Assembly: GCA_016647705.1 (NCBI GenBank)
Contig: CM028333.1
Span: 22,066,243-22,130,242, forward strand
Direction of reading: 5' to 3'
Origin: Eucommia ulmoides
Taxonomy: Eukaryota; Streptophyta; Magnoliopsida; Garryales; Eucommiaceae
DNA: 64,000 nt
The position numbers and the translations under genes are program-made. Under the pieces are notes generated by a model. The model made no database searches and was not told the DNA's origin. It saw only the letters and a program-made list of their open reading frames with translations. Of this stretch, positions 1 to 11,327 are shown piece after piece; the first letter of the stretch is position 1; the number at the start of each line of letters is the position of its first letter.

Positions 1-120
1 TGATTTGTTGGTAAATAAATCACTCATCACCAACCTGATCCTTTTACCTAATTTTTAAGTCAGAGTTTCAATCCTCATGTTATCGAGTTATCCAGATAAT
101 TTTCTTCGTATAATATTTCT

Positions 121-2207
121 ATGTTCGATCCCCAAGTTGTTCGATCTAGTTACACTCACCGATCGTCCTACATTCCTGAGGAATATCATCCTCATACAGT
201 GATTGACCATGACGCAGGCACCAGTTCTGCTGATCCACATCACTATCATTCTTCAATTAGTCCACCACACGACAACAATTGTGGTAAGTATGATGGGAAT
301 GTGGAGGGTGGGATAGTTATAGTCGATAGTTTCCACAACGACGAACATACAAATTTAGAAGATGTTGTTGCGTTGGAGGAAGAGGAGAATGGTGGGATGG
401 AGATGAAGGTATGGATGTCGAGCTGAATGAGCAAGGGAAAGAACAGTTGCCATTGCACATGGTTCCTTAATTCTACAATGAGTCAGAATGGGGTGATGAC
501 GATGACATGGTAAAATATAAGCCAAAGTTGCAAAAGAATGTTTGGAACCTGAAAATAGTTGAATTTTGTAGAGGCATAGGCTTTAAGGACAAGAAACATG
601 TCCATAATACCATGAAATATTACCATGTTATGAAAAATAAAGAGTTTTGTATGGCGAAGATGCATCCTAAAGTTTAGTCGATTAAATGAAAGCATAGTTA
701 TGGGTGGAGGATGTAGGCAGCTCTAAAAAAGAGCCACGCAATGTTCCAGATTACGCAGTACAATGGACCACACACATGTTTCTACAATCATACGGCCTTG
801 GATCACAGAAACTTGGATTCAGGTGTCATTGCTGACATGATACTTGGACAGGTCAAAGAGGATCCAAAAGTGAAGATAGGTGTCATCGTTACCTCCGTGA
901 AGGAGTCTCGGGAATTCACCATCTCCTACCGAAAGATTTGGTTGGCTAAATCTAAATCCATCGAGATCTTGTTTGGTAATTGGGATGAATCGTATCGGAA
1001 GTTGCCAAAGTTCATGTCCCCGTTGCAATACTTTAATCTTGGGACAATTGTCAAATGGAGTATCGTTCCGACCACTCAACCTGGCTATTTGACGTTCGAC
1101 ATGGTCTTTTGGGCATTCCAACCTTCTGTGGTTGGATGGAAATATTGTCGACCTATCCTCACGATTGATGAGACCCATCTATACGGTAAGTAGGAAGGGA
1201 AGATCTTGATCGCTATTGGGATGACACCGTCCAATAAGTGTTATCCTTTGGTGTTCAAGGTCGTACCAATAGAGGACCATCGCTGTTGGTCATGGTTTAT
1301 TTTCGATGCTGAAGAGTCATATTGTTAAAGACCGTCTGAAAGTCTCATTGATTTCTGATAGGTACACGGGCAGTATGAGTGCGGTCAGAACTTTATGGCT
1401 TAATAAACCGAACAAGCCCACTCGGTATCATTAATTTTGTCTACAGAACCTTTGCAGCAATTTTAACATGCTTAAAAATCAACAACTAAAAGATCTTGTT
1501 TGGAACGCAGGTGCTGCAATACAAGTTTGAAAGTACAATGCCATCATGGAAGAGATCCAAAAAATAAAAGCGGAGGCGTATACATGGTTGGATAACATAA
1601 CCAAAGAAAAATGGACCAGGTCACATGATGGTAAACGTTGAGGAATGTTGACGACCAACTATACTGAAGTATTCAACAACTATTTGAAAGGTGCAGGAAA
1701 TGTCCCAATTACAGCAGTCGTTTCGATAACTTTCTATAGGTTGGTGAAATACTTTGATCTCGGTCGACAGGAAACTCTAAAGGACATAACCATGGGTTTG
1801 GGATACGAAAAACACGTCGTTGAGAAAATTCTGAAATCTCAAACCAAATCCAAAACATACGATGTCCAAATATTCAATCGGTAAAGTTTTTTAACTTGTA
1901 ATTCATTAATTACTTTTTTTTTAATATTTATAATACAAATGATTTAACTTATCGTCTAATTTGATATATAAATATATTCAATAATAGGGAGAATGCACGT
2001 TACCATGTGAAAACGAGAAAGACTTTAGCTGGTGGTATTGTTACATACAAAGTTACTTTAGGTGATAACCTTGATTGTACTTGTGGGAAATATAAAGCTA
2101 TTAGATATCTATACTCACACATTCTTGCGATGAGAGAGTATTGTGGCATAGATACATTTTGCTACATCGCTCCCGAGTACACAATAGAGAACTTGCTGAA
2201 AGTTTGA
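121..2207 (+). pseudogene. MULE transposase (mudrA-like), decayed
   Basis: In an active element this protein cuts and joins transposon ends in the nucleus. Visible in order: an N-terminal acidic stretch (121-426); a MuDR-type N-terminal block near 520-670; the central block at 741-1193 ending in TIDETHLYGK, where the first catalytic Asp of the MULE DDE domain survives but the usual DGTH reads DETH; continuation KILIAIGMTPSNKCYPLVFK near 1200-1260; a C-terminal block at 1645-1884 containing NNYLKGAGNVPITAVV; and a SWIM zinc finger at 2007-2207, CTCGKYKAIRYLYSHILA, where one expected zinc Cys is Tyr. Stops fall around 1191, 1327, 1433 and 1639, and the reading frame changes between blocks. The gap at 1885-1986 is AT-rich and may be an intron. 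Clearly dead; the family call is solid. Confidence 0.85.
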
Positions 2208-2753
2208 GAGTCATCGTTTGAACCAATCGTTCATGAGGACTATTGGCGAGGGTTAATTTTTTGATCTTTATTCTTAACAAGAATAGACTTTGAGTTGTAA
2301 AGCACAGGAGACCAAAATCCACTCGCATTCGAAACGAGATGAATGTGTCGCAATAGAAAATGACAAATCGGTGTAGGTTGTATTCTCAAACAAGCCATAA
2401 TAGGTGGACATGTCCATTCCAACCCCAATAAGTATTCTCAATTCATTACTTTATTTCATTGTAATGGAGATAACAAATTTTATTTTTAATTTAGTTTAGG
2501 TTTGTAACAACATTCGTATTGTGTTGTATTCTATTGTCATTTAGTTGATAAACATAATATTTATTTCGTATAGTACTAGTTCATGAAATTTTAGTTTCGA
2601 ATTAAAATTTTTGACACTAGTTTCATATTTTTTATTGGAAATGTAAATAGAAAAAAAAAATAGAAAATGAGAATTACAGTGAAAAAACTAATTTAAATTT
2701 TGCACAATTTGTAGGCACCCCAATTATTATTTTTTTTCCAGATTCTTGTAGTT

Positions 2754-5130
2754 ATGGCTGAGTCTGACCCCGTGGATCAGTCGCTGCTTTATTTGTAGAG
2801 AGACCACAAATCTGTAGTTGTTTGGGAAGAACGCGGAGTGCAGGTTGTACTAAATAAATATTTAAGCAATGTATTAAATTATTTATTTTTTATATTTTGT
2901 ATTTTTTAAATTAATCGTCTTTTAATTTATATTTCAACATTTTTCTCGACTTGACTGTTCCGAAGTGAGACGGTTTCCAGGCCAATGGACGAAACATGTA
3001 CTTGGTCAAGTGGTATAATTGTTACAAACCGTCGGGCTATATGGACCTTTTCGGTTAAGGAAGAAGTAGTTAGACCACTCATTGATTACTGCGTTGGTCG
3101 AGATATGGTGTCAGGAAATGCATATGTTTCATATTCCGACTGGCGAGATGATAGTGACACTGCAAGACGTAGCAGTATTATTCGGGTTGCCCATGAACGG
3201 ACAACCACTTACTGGGCCTGAGGACATGTTACCGATCTTATGTTGGCAAGAACTTTGTCGCGACCTCCTTGGTCACACACCTCCAGATGACACAATCAAG
3301 TGTGGCTACCTGAAATTGAAATAGTTATAGTCCACTTTCGATCGTGTATCCATCAACGCTGACGAGCGCATTATGTAGTGCTACGCACGCGTGTACTGCC
3401 TGATATTGATCGGCAGAGTATGGATGATAGATAAATCAAATAGTTTGGTCAAGTTAGGCTACTTACCACTACTGCGCGATTTATCTGGATCAGATACATA
3501 TAGCTAGGGTAGTGCTACACTAGCGGTGCTGTACCAAGAGTTATGCAAGGTATGTCGTAAGGAGACAAAAAAGATGTTCGGACCCCTATTTTTTTTACAG
3601 TATTGGGTATGGGACGGCTCCTGAGAATACGCCATGTGTCTCTATCTACAACTGCCGATCGGATAGGTGACCTATAGATCGGGGACTTGAGGTTCCCAAG
3701 CGCCCCTAGGGGGTCTCGGTACATTATTATATAATTAATGTCTATGAATTTCAAATATTTTATTTCATTTAGTAATAATTAATTTTTATTTTCGTGTACA
3801 GTTGGAAAATATCTTTTAATCTAGATAGCGAGCCAATGCACGTATTGATTGTGTATCATGATCAGTTAGATCGTTTACGGGATGGCGAAGTCAATTATAG
3901 ATTTACGTAAGATGTTACTGATGTTTATTTATTTATTATATTTATTATTTGATTAATTTATTTGTATGTTGTTTGCACAAGTGATTTGGATGACGTATCC
4001 GGCTGATCTCTTGGAGCAATTATCAGCACACTGTAGAGATGGCCAAGCCATTTGGATGGTGTCTGTGCCCTTAATTTGTTACGAAATCGTAGAGTACCAT
4101 TATCCTTATCGTACGCTACAACAGTTTGAATTTCACTAAGGGATTCTACGGTTCAGCGACAAGTACAAAAAAATGCATTTGAATAGTCGGAGAGGAAAAT
4201 TTGGTACAACCTGGTCGATAGTTCACGTGGGACATATAAGGGCGTGGGATAGCCGATGACCACCTGATTTGAGTAACTTCCAGGTTAGAACATGGGTCCT
4301 TGATGATTACGTGCCCTGGTATTGGGGAGTCACCAGACGGTTCATAGTGAACCTGTCTTACTAACTGAACTTTGGTTATTATGCAGTATGAGGTCGTCCG
4401 ACAATAGAGGTATAATTTAATTACAACATATATTTGTTATTCTGTGCTGCTATTAATGTTCATTTACTTAGGTGTAATCAACTTTATGTTGTAGGAACTA
4501 GATATTTCAGCTTTACTGCGTATGAGCGACCTTGTATTGCGAACAAGACAACTAAGAGACTTTAAACAGGCTATATAATTAATGCACAAAACTTGTTCCC
4601 AAGCCTTGCGTTGGCAGCTACCATATCAGATGCCGAGTGACGTTGCTCCGGGGCCGCAGCGCATGCTTAATCCGCTGTTGGAGTCGTCTTCTAGGTTTGC
4701 TGTAAACCAAGATAATGACGTGTACCGAGTAGGCAATGCAGTAACGGAGGACGCTAGTGGTGGACCATCTACTTACAAGATGAATGATTTCTTTTCAGAG
4801 TATGGCACCGACATGGGTGTCAATTACAGACCATCACTAGGTAGCACATTTGTCACCCCAATGATAGAGCATCCATCAACAAGCTCAACACCCATTCTTA
4901 GTGTGACACGTGGCGTACCTAGTGGAATTCAAAGACACGTGTCACAGGTCCCTTGGTCGCCAGACAATGAATATGCGATGCGGTTCGTGGAGGAACCGTC
5001 GTATCCATCTACTATGGATTTGGGACACGTGACTCAAGTCAATCATCACAAGGCAAATGAGATGGAGGATCTTCCACTTCTTCTATGGTGGCAACAAAAA
5101 AATATCAAACATAGGAGATGTGATACATAG
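2754..5130 (+). pseudogene. Plant mobile domain (PMD, MAIN/MAIL-like) gene, decayed
   Basis: PMD proteins (MAIN/MAIL1 class, also annotated as serine/threonine phosphatase 7 long-form homologues) occur both as host genes for genome maintenance and silencing and as cargo of plant transposons. The start is MAESDPVDQSLLYL at 2754, the expected PMD beginning. The core is at 3082-3324, with VTLQDVAVLFGLPMNG and the following GPEDMLP. Further on come SNSLVKLGYLPLLRDLSG and GSATLAVLYQELC, then HVLIVYHDQLDRLRDGEV after an intron-like AT stretch near 3745-3800. The C-terminal tail at 4582-5130 includes VEEPSYPSTMDLGHVTQV and ends in a basic stretch. In-frame stops (for example after LLYL and after GYLKLK) and frame changes break it. 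It lies directly downstream of the transposase on the same strand, so it is transposon cargo rather than the host gene. Confidence 0.8.
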
Positions 5131-5676
5131 AACCCAATGACATGTATTATAATTTGTAGAAATATATATAATTATTCTAATTTAACATGTACATTATGTA
5201 TTAACTTATGGAGTTCTTTAGAAAGTTGTTGATCTACGGTAGACCAAGAACTTTCTAAAACGTATAGTACGTACCATAATGAAGGTAGTGACATAAAAAA
5301 AAATAACAAATACAATACATAACAAATACAGTATATAACATCACAAAAGCAGTCACATGAAAACACATAACAAAGACCATACAAGTAGCTAAATATATTT
5401 ATTCTTCATTCAATATGTATCCCTCAAATAAGTAATCGTTGTTCGTCATCACGTTATTATATTCATTTTGAGAGAGTGTTATGTTACTTGCGACGGCCAT
5501 TTCATTAGCTAGTTGGAGTAGATAATATCGACTCCTTCGCAACAACATTTGATTATTCTCCAGGAGAATTCATGTAATATCATCTTCTAGCTCACTTGTG
5601 TCATCAATTTGACATCTGTGAGGAATCTGATGACTTCGATGATGCAAAAATTCTACAAACTCATTAAATTCAAATC
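5131..5676. other. MULE internal region without a recognisable gene
   Basis: AT-rich sequence between the PMD relic and a minus-strand relic. It contains a 16-base inverted pair, AGTTCTTTAGAAAGTTG near 5212 facing CAAGAACTTTCTAAAACG near 5246, able to form a hairpin that could act as a transcript end for the plus-strand PMD gene. No coding signal is supported. Confidence 0.4.
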
Positions 5677-6058
5677 AATAGTCCCAACCCTTTGAAGTCA
5701 TCCTAATTGCTAAGTTGTTCATTGTTTTTGGTAAGTATTCCATCATGTTACCTATCTTATTTACAAGTTGTTCAAACCTACTAGTGTTTATCACATCCTT
5801 AACTGAAACCTTACAATTACAGTAAATTACGCAATTTGTGAACATTGTTTGATTCAACATTAAAAGGACTTGTCGAATATTTCATATGCCAGCATCCTTT
5901 TGACGCTCAGGTAAAGTGTCACCGCATACCAACTCTGTCCCTGCAAAACTACTATACCAGTTGCCTGTTCTCATTCTAATTAGCCTTCTAATGCGACGAC
6001 ATGCTAACTAGTTATGTAGCCACTGACATTCATTAAATACTTTCTTGCAAAACAACCA
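5677..6058 (-). pseudogene. Unidentified MULE-borne gene relic
   Basis: Read on the minus strand, about 127 codons stay in one frame with only two stops. The reading begins WLFCKKVFNECQWLHN, continues with CRRIRRLIRMRTGNWYSS and DTLPERQKDAGI, and ends ...MTSKGWDY before a stop. The mixed, non-repetitive amino-acid composition across two isolated stops suggests a decayed coding sequence rather than chance. I do not recognise the family. It is convergent with the PMD gene and may be a second MULE cargo gene or part of a gene broken by the poly-A tract at 6094. No function is proposed. Confidence 0.4.
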
Positions 6059-6089
6059 ATTGTCAAAAACAAAGATTGATTTCATCCAA

Positions 6090-6093
<4 letters not shown>

Positions 6094-6137
<44 letters not shown>
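6094..6137 (+). repeat. Poly(A) tract of 44 bases
   Basis: An uninterrupted A run, followed by CAAAAAAAACA. There is no retrotransposed body immediately upstream, so a simple homopolymer expansion is the plainest reading. Confidence 0.8.
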
Positions 6138-6138
<1 letters not shown>

Positions 6139-6436
6139 AAAAAAAAAACAATATATATCCAAAAACATTCATCGTGATCTTCTTCGTAAATTCTATTCAT
6201 CATCTTTGTAAATAAAATAAAATAAAGATTGATTTCAATAATACACGTTACTTATTAGGAACTGAGGTTGTTCCTATTTATAAAAAAATTAAGGCGGGAA
6301 ATCAACAACAAATTGGAAGGAAATTGGGGAACAAAATGGTGGGAAATATTTTGGCAGGAAAAAAATAAACAGAAAATAATAGGAAAATTTTTTTGGCAAG
6401 AATTCTCCATTTTTATTACTCAGAATATCAGTTCAA

Positions 6437-7216
6437 ATGGCAATCGGGTCAGCAAACGGTAATGGAAAGGGTAAAGGCAAGGAAAAAATGAAGATCTATT
6501 ACACCGGTGAAAGTTCAGGGACAAGGGACCATATCAAGTACCAAGATGAGATTGGTACATAATATGGAATCTATATACGCCAGTCAAATGTCATACATTG
6601 GAGCGAAGACGAACCACGCCGCCCACTACTATGGTATGACACCCAAGAGAGGTTGTGTTACCCACAAGACATGTGTGGTCCGTAGGATGTTATTATAGAT
6701 ATCACTGGTGTTCAGCAACAACTAGATCTCTCTGGCGCATAGTTGAATCCCATCACGAATAGACGAACTTTCTTAGTACATAATAATCCTTTCAAATAAA
6801 CTGTTCGATGGGTCAATCGTCGTTACCACGAGAGTTACAACTACACTGAATGGGGCAAGGATAGTCAAGAGGTAAGGAATTTACAATGGCCAATACTAAT
6901 GGCAAAAAAGAACCTTTATGAGGTAAGGTCTCATATGTACTACCTCAAGATTTCAAAATTACTGTCTTTCAAAATTTTGAAAAACGAACCGAATAACATC
7001 GATAAAATTTGTCACGCATTTAAACGAGAAATAAAACAAATGAAAAAACGGATTCATGTAAAACAGAGACTTCACTAGATTTGGAAGACCAATGCCCCAA
7101 ATACAAACAAGCAGACACTTAAGTACTTTACCGATCCCAAATACACCAATGACCCAGAACTGTCTGATTACGAAGACGGAGAGATTCACTACGAATGGTT
7201 TGATAAAACTAAGTAG
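6437..7216 (+). pseudogene. Unidentified MULE-borne gene relic with Gly/Lys-rich start
   Basis: From ATG 6437 the frame reads MAIGSANGNGKGKGKEKMK, then YYTGESSGTRDHIKYQDEIG, a stop, and carries on in the same frame through NVIHWSEDEPRRPLLWYD and TQERLCYPQDMCGP. After further stops it reads NRRYHESYNYTEWGKD and ends in an acidic tail, DPELSDYEDGEIHYEWFDK, before TAG at 7214. Roughly 260 codons with a handful of stops in one frame is far better than chance in DNA this AT-rich. It resembles no family I can name with confidence. It lies between the PMD gene and the right terminus, so it probably belonged to the same MULE. Confidence 0.45.
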
Positions 7217-7296
7217 TTATCGATGATAGAAAAGTTTAATGATGGGTAGTATTTTATAATTTATGTAATGTTTTATTTTATTTTTTCTTTTCATAA

Positions 7297-7539
7297 TTAC
7301 AACTTGTACTTGTTGTCATCGCGTTTAATTTTAATTTGATGTCTTTCTCGGTTAGAACAAGAAAGTTTTGGAGCCCCGTTTCGTAATCTCTTACATTGCT
7401 GTCGAAGAGGTTCATTAACTGTTTTTTCTTCTTCCCCATCCAAATCCAACATCATTTTTGGGTCACTTTTTGACAGTCCATAAAATGTCATCAGATGTGA
7501 GTAGAAATCTAAGTCATGATTACTCAAATTTCCTTCCAC
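7297..7539 (-). pseudogene. Short unidentified relic near the MULE right end
   Basis: An 80-codon open stretch, starting MEGNLSNHDLDFYSHLMTF, with an acidic middle (DLDGEEEKTVNE) and a basic end (RERHQIKIKRDDNKYKL). Charge segregation and lack of low complexity make it a weak candidate for a real exon of a minus-strand MULE gene, possibly linked with the relic at 5677-6058. No family is recognised, and it could be chance. Confidence 0.25.
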
Positions 7540-7989
7540 AAGTTCGTTGCTTGTTGGGCTACTATCATTAATGTTGGCTAATGTAGACTGAGGGGAATTC
7601 GCATTCCAATTAGTATTTGAATATTTTAATTGAAAAATAAAATAACAATAAAAAATTAATTTATCATCAAATGATAAACAATTTTGTTTTGAAAAAATAT
7701 AATGTAATTAATTAATAAAAATCCTATACCTTAAACACAAGCACAAACACAAACCTAGATCTACATTTCCAAAAACAATATATATACACACACACACATA
7801 CGAAAAAACTATATTTCAATTTTTACATACATTTCAAAAAGAGATGATTTTTACATACATTTTTACAAATATATACCTATATATATACACAACACACATA
7901 TATACACAGTACACGACGATGGAAAGGAAAGGAAGAAGGAGCAGCAACGCAACAATAGAGTTCAAAGCGAAATAAAAAGGAAAGCAGTA

Positions 7990-8289
7990 GGCCTAGGGTT
8001 TGAGATAAAAAAACACAATACAGATTTGTGTTTCTTTGGGGGAAACGCAAATCTGTATTGTGTTTCTCAAAGAAAACGCAATTACTATTTGTGTTTTTTA
8101 GGCCACCGTATAACTGCATTCCAAGCTTGCGTTTGTAGTTTTTTTTTATTTGAAAAACGTGTATTGGTACTGCATTTTTTGGAAAAACGCAAATCAGCCC
8201 CGCGTTTTATGAGATTTTGGTAAATAAGTTTGAAGATACCATTTTTTAGAAATTTTTTATTTAAATTATAATTATATTGTAAATAACTC
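7990..8289 (+). repeat. MULE right terminal region with AAACGCA/TGCGTTT-type palindromes
   Basis: The region carries a run of short inverted units in which AAACGCAA- or AAACACAA-type half sites face TTGTGTTT- or TTGCGTTT-type half sites, for instance around the repeated ATACAGATTTGTGTTT and GCAAATCTGTATTGTG near 8018-8065. The outer part (AAATAAGTTTGAAGATACC, then AT-rich, then AACTC at 8285-8289) matches the outer arm of the foldback MULE at 27797-27875. Such subterminal repeats are where MULE transposases usually bind; that role here is inference. Confidence 0.65.
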
Positions 8290-8317
8290 AATGAAAAGAA
8301 GTTCGAGTCAATTTTTT

Positions 8318-8475
8318 TTACTTCTCACAAGTCTCACATTTGCGACTTGTATTATTTTGAAATTTAGAAATTAAATTTGTATTAATTAATTTATGTGAAG
8401 TATCATAATTAACATATTCGAAACGACCATGCCACACATCCAAAGACTTAATCATATAAGCAGAAGAAATGCTAC

Positions 8476-8524
<49 letters not shown>

Positions 8525-9813
8525 TGAGATTACAATCATTACATTAAGCTTGAAAAGACCTTCATTTGTGTAGTCTTTTTCAACATACATACCATTCTTG
8601 GTAAGCACAAATTTATCAAATTCAAACACTAGGCCGAATTTTTTCTTACTTAGCAACTATCCAGAAACCAAATTCTTAAGGATATCTGGTACAAATGGTA
8701 CATCGTTCAAAGTAAATTCTTTCCCCCAAGGTCATCTTTAGCACCAAATTTCCCTGTCCTTCAATTAGAAGTTGAAAAGTTACTTGTATAAATTTTATCC
8801 CGTAGATTTCACCAGCTTATCAAGTTTCTCTCTTGAGTTCATCTTCAGCACAAGCTGTCTTCAACCTTAGAAGTTGAAGAATTACCTCTATAGCTCTTAT
8901 CCCCAGATTTCACCGGTAGATAAGAGGTGAACATCTTCTTGTCTGAGCATATGTGGCAGGTAGATACAGTATCCACATACCATTCTCTCGGATATTTAAT
9001 GAGGTTGACTTCAAATACATCGCTGACAAATTTATTCAGAAATCTTATCTGTAAGGTTTTACTCTTCAATCACATGATTTTTAGACTTCTAACCTTTCAT
9101 TATTCTAGCTTTGTTGTGACAATATTGAGCACGATGTCCCAACTTGCTACAAGTATAGCAATTTCTCTTGAACTTTTTGTTCGCAACTTCTTTGCTCAAG
9201 TTTGATTCAAATTGATTTATTTTCTTGAAGGTTTTTTGAGTTTCTATTAGATGAGCGTTTAATATCATAGAATGATAACCCTTACATTTAGAAGAAATCC
9301 ATTGCTCTTCTTTGATTCTCAGTTTCAGAATAAGGTCCTTAAGAGTCATTTTTTTTTTTTTTGTTGTGCTTGAGATAAGTTTTGAAATTATCACATGATA
9401 ACGACAACTTATCAATCACAATCACCGAATAGAACGATTCACTCAAAGCATTCTCTCTATATGAATATCATGTAGTGGAACTTGGAGCTCTTAAGTTTAA
9501 CTTATGGCTATTCTTGAGTCTAAAATTTTGTAGTTTAGAAATATCTTCCAACTACAAATTTCTTAATCCCAGTATCTTCAATCTTGTACTTCTTTTCTAG
9601 GGACTGCCACATATATTTTACTATTGTGAATGGGCAATACATGTTGTAGGGTGTACTACTCAATTCATTAAGAATACAATTCTTGCATAGGAAATTAGAG
9701 CGTTTCCATGCATCCATAACAACTACAGTCTGTGCGTCAAACTGTTTGGTCATGATAGGAGCATCCTTGCTAGGTTCAATGTTGTCAAATAGAATAATAT
9801 CTTCTGTTATCAT
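8318..9813 (-). mobile_element. Ty1/copia retroelement fragment (gag, protease, pre-integrase), fossil
   Basis: Read on the minus strand from the right: a UBN2-type gag block (9813-9535), gag continuation, a CCHC zinc knuckle CYTCSKLGHRAQYC near 9116-9160, a protease-like WYVDTVSTCHI near 8960-8990, and a pre-integrase block with DVWHGRFEYVNYDTSHKL near 8370-8440. Integrase, RT and RNase H are absent; the fragment abuts the MULE right end. It is broken, with several breaks, and old. A microsatellite has grown inside it. Either the MULE inserted into it or a deletion removed the rest. Confidence 0.75.
8478..8524 (+). repeat. (ATT)n microsatellite
   Basis: About fifteen uninterrupted ATT units inside the copia fragment. 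Read on the minus strand they give an artificial poly-Asn run in a reading frame. Confidence 0.9.
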
Positions 9814-10945
9814 CTCTTGAAAAAACTTCCATCAAATATCTCTGACTACTCTCCATGAAGAGAAGGTACGATTACCTTTTATGAAGAAGAATTAGTAACC
9901 AAAGAGAATAAAGAGACAATCTCATACAAATCTATAACTCCTAAATTAAGAACCAGGAGTTGATTCTTTAACTGCTACCGACACACATGAACAACCTCTA
10001 GATTTTTTAACTCTCTACAGTTACGAAACTGGACTGTTATGCTCTATTTGGGATTAATCTAATTTTTGGATTAATTTTTATCTAAGAAAATACCAAGGCC
10101 AACCCAAGCATTTTCCAAGGCCACAAGCCCAAGCCCAGGTCCGAGCCCGAGACTGAGCACAACTAAATAGTTAAATGTCCCAAGGGGCTTACCGTCAAGA
10201 GGTAACCCGAATATTAATAAACGACTCTTCATATTCTTCAATAATAAATGTGGGTAATTCACACGGCATATCAATTAACAATTTTAAGTGAGTACTTTAA
10301 GGGGCTATTTTAATTTACCTCTAAATTATTATTATTTTCACAATAACTATTCCACATTCATTTTTTTTCTCAAAAAGAATATATTTGTATAGTCATATGT
10401 CCCAATCTAAAAATTTGATATATTCTCAAACAATTAGATGAAAAGTACCCAAAGAATACTTTTATATAACAATTGGCTTCATGAAAAAAAAAATTAAATA
10501 ATTTCATTACTTCTAGCAATACTTATATGAGAAACAAAGAATATGAAAAATTAAAAAAAAAAAAAAAAAAAATACTCTTTTTTTTTAAATAAATAGTGTA
10601 ACAAGTTATACATTTATAGTTTTTTGTTATCTATTTTAAAAATATCTTTATTTAAAAGGGACAGAATTTTGATTATAATAATGTAAAGAATAAATTATAA
10701 AAAGGTAAAAATATATTAAAAAAATAGATGTCATCTATTCATAGGAATTTTGTGTTGTTGTTGTTGGGTTTCAAAAATGACAAGAGGACAAAGATATTTT
10801 CCAAATGACAGAAGGCAATGTTATATGTTTTTCGAATGGCAGGAGCTGCTAGTGAAATCTACTTACCAAAAAATCAATGTATTGAAAATATCACTATTTC
10901 AAATAAAAAAAAATATTTAAAAATTTATTCAATCCACTATATTAA
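9814..10945. other. Unassigned AT-rich sequence, possible copia leader remnant
   Basis: The first few hundred bases, upstream of the minus-strand gag fragment, may be its leader or 5' LTR remnant, but no LTR boundary or primer-binding site could be fixed. A GC-richer patch near 10095-10160 is built from repeated CCAAGC/CAAGCCCA motifs. From 10280 on the sequence is very AT-rich with A and T homopolymers (10545-10592), and I see no gene. Confidence 0.4.
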
Positions 10946-11327
10946 TAACAAATAACAATTAAGTTCACTCAAATTAGTATATTAATGATAAATAATAGGA
11001 AAAATACATTTTAAACCCTCTAACTATTTACAAATTTTTAAATGGTCCCTCTCCGTTTGAGCATTTAATTTTAAACCCTCTCTGTATCAGCACATTTTTA
11101 AATGGTTATTTTGTCAAAAAAATCCGTCAAAACTAACAAAATATAACAATAAAGTTCACTCAAATTATTATATTAATGATAAATAATAGGGAAAAGTACA
11201 TTTTAAACCCTTTAAGTATTTATAAATTTCTAAATGGTCTATCTCTGTTTGAGCATTTCATTTTAAACTCTCTCTGTATAGCATATTTTTAAAGGTCACT
11301 CTGTCAAAAAATCCATCAAAACTAACA
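10946..11327 (+). repeat. 191-bp tandem duplication of Pack-MULE end plus flank
   Basis: Two copies with a period of 191 bp. Each has the flank AAGTTCACTCAAATTA, then TAAATAATA (10989-10997 and 11180-11188), then a MULE terminus of the type TACATTTTAAACCC. The first copy is thus an extra, incomplete left end. This could come from unequal exchange between the end and its flank, or from repeated insertion at one site. Confidence 0.75.

Larger units (their letters stand above)
1..8289 (+). mobile_element. Mutator-like DNA transposon (MULE), right-hand part, inactive
   Basis: The unit holds a mudrA-type transposase relic, a plant-mobile-domain gene relic and three unidentified gene relics, and closes with a palindrome-rich terminus at 7990-8289. 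The right end is placed where sequence related to the outer arm of the foldback element at 26167-27875 stops: both read GAGTT inward from the end and share the AAATAAGTTTGAAG block. The left terminus lies outside the window, so neither full length nor target duplication can be read. Transposase and PMD genes on one MULE are a known plant combination. All its genes are broken, so it cannot move by itself. The right limit could be off by some tens of bases. Confidence 0.72.

Noticed and set aside
819-1178. 119-codon minus-strand frame
   Set aside because: Antisense shadow of the MULE transposase core.
2985-3221. 78-codon frame overlapping the PMD core
   Set aside because: It uses the wrong frame for the PMD motifs over most of its length; the frame at 3082-3324 carries the domain.
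6094-6137. Poly(A) tail of a retroposed gene or LINE/SINE
   Set aside because: No transcript-like body or target duplication flanks it.
8318-8656. Frame with a poly-Asn run that could look like a low-complexity protein
   Set aside because: The Asn run is an (ATT)n microsatellite inside a copia fragment.
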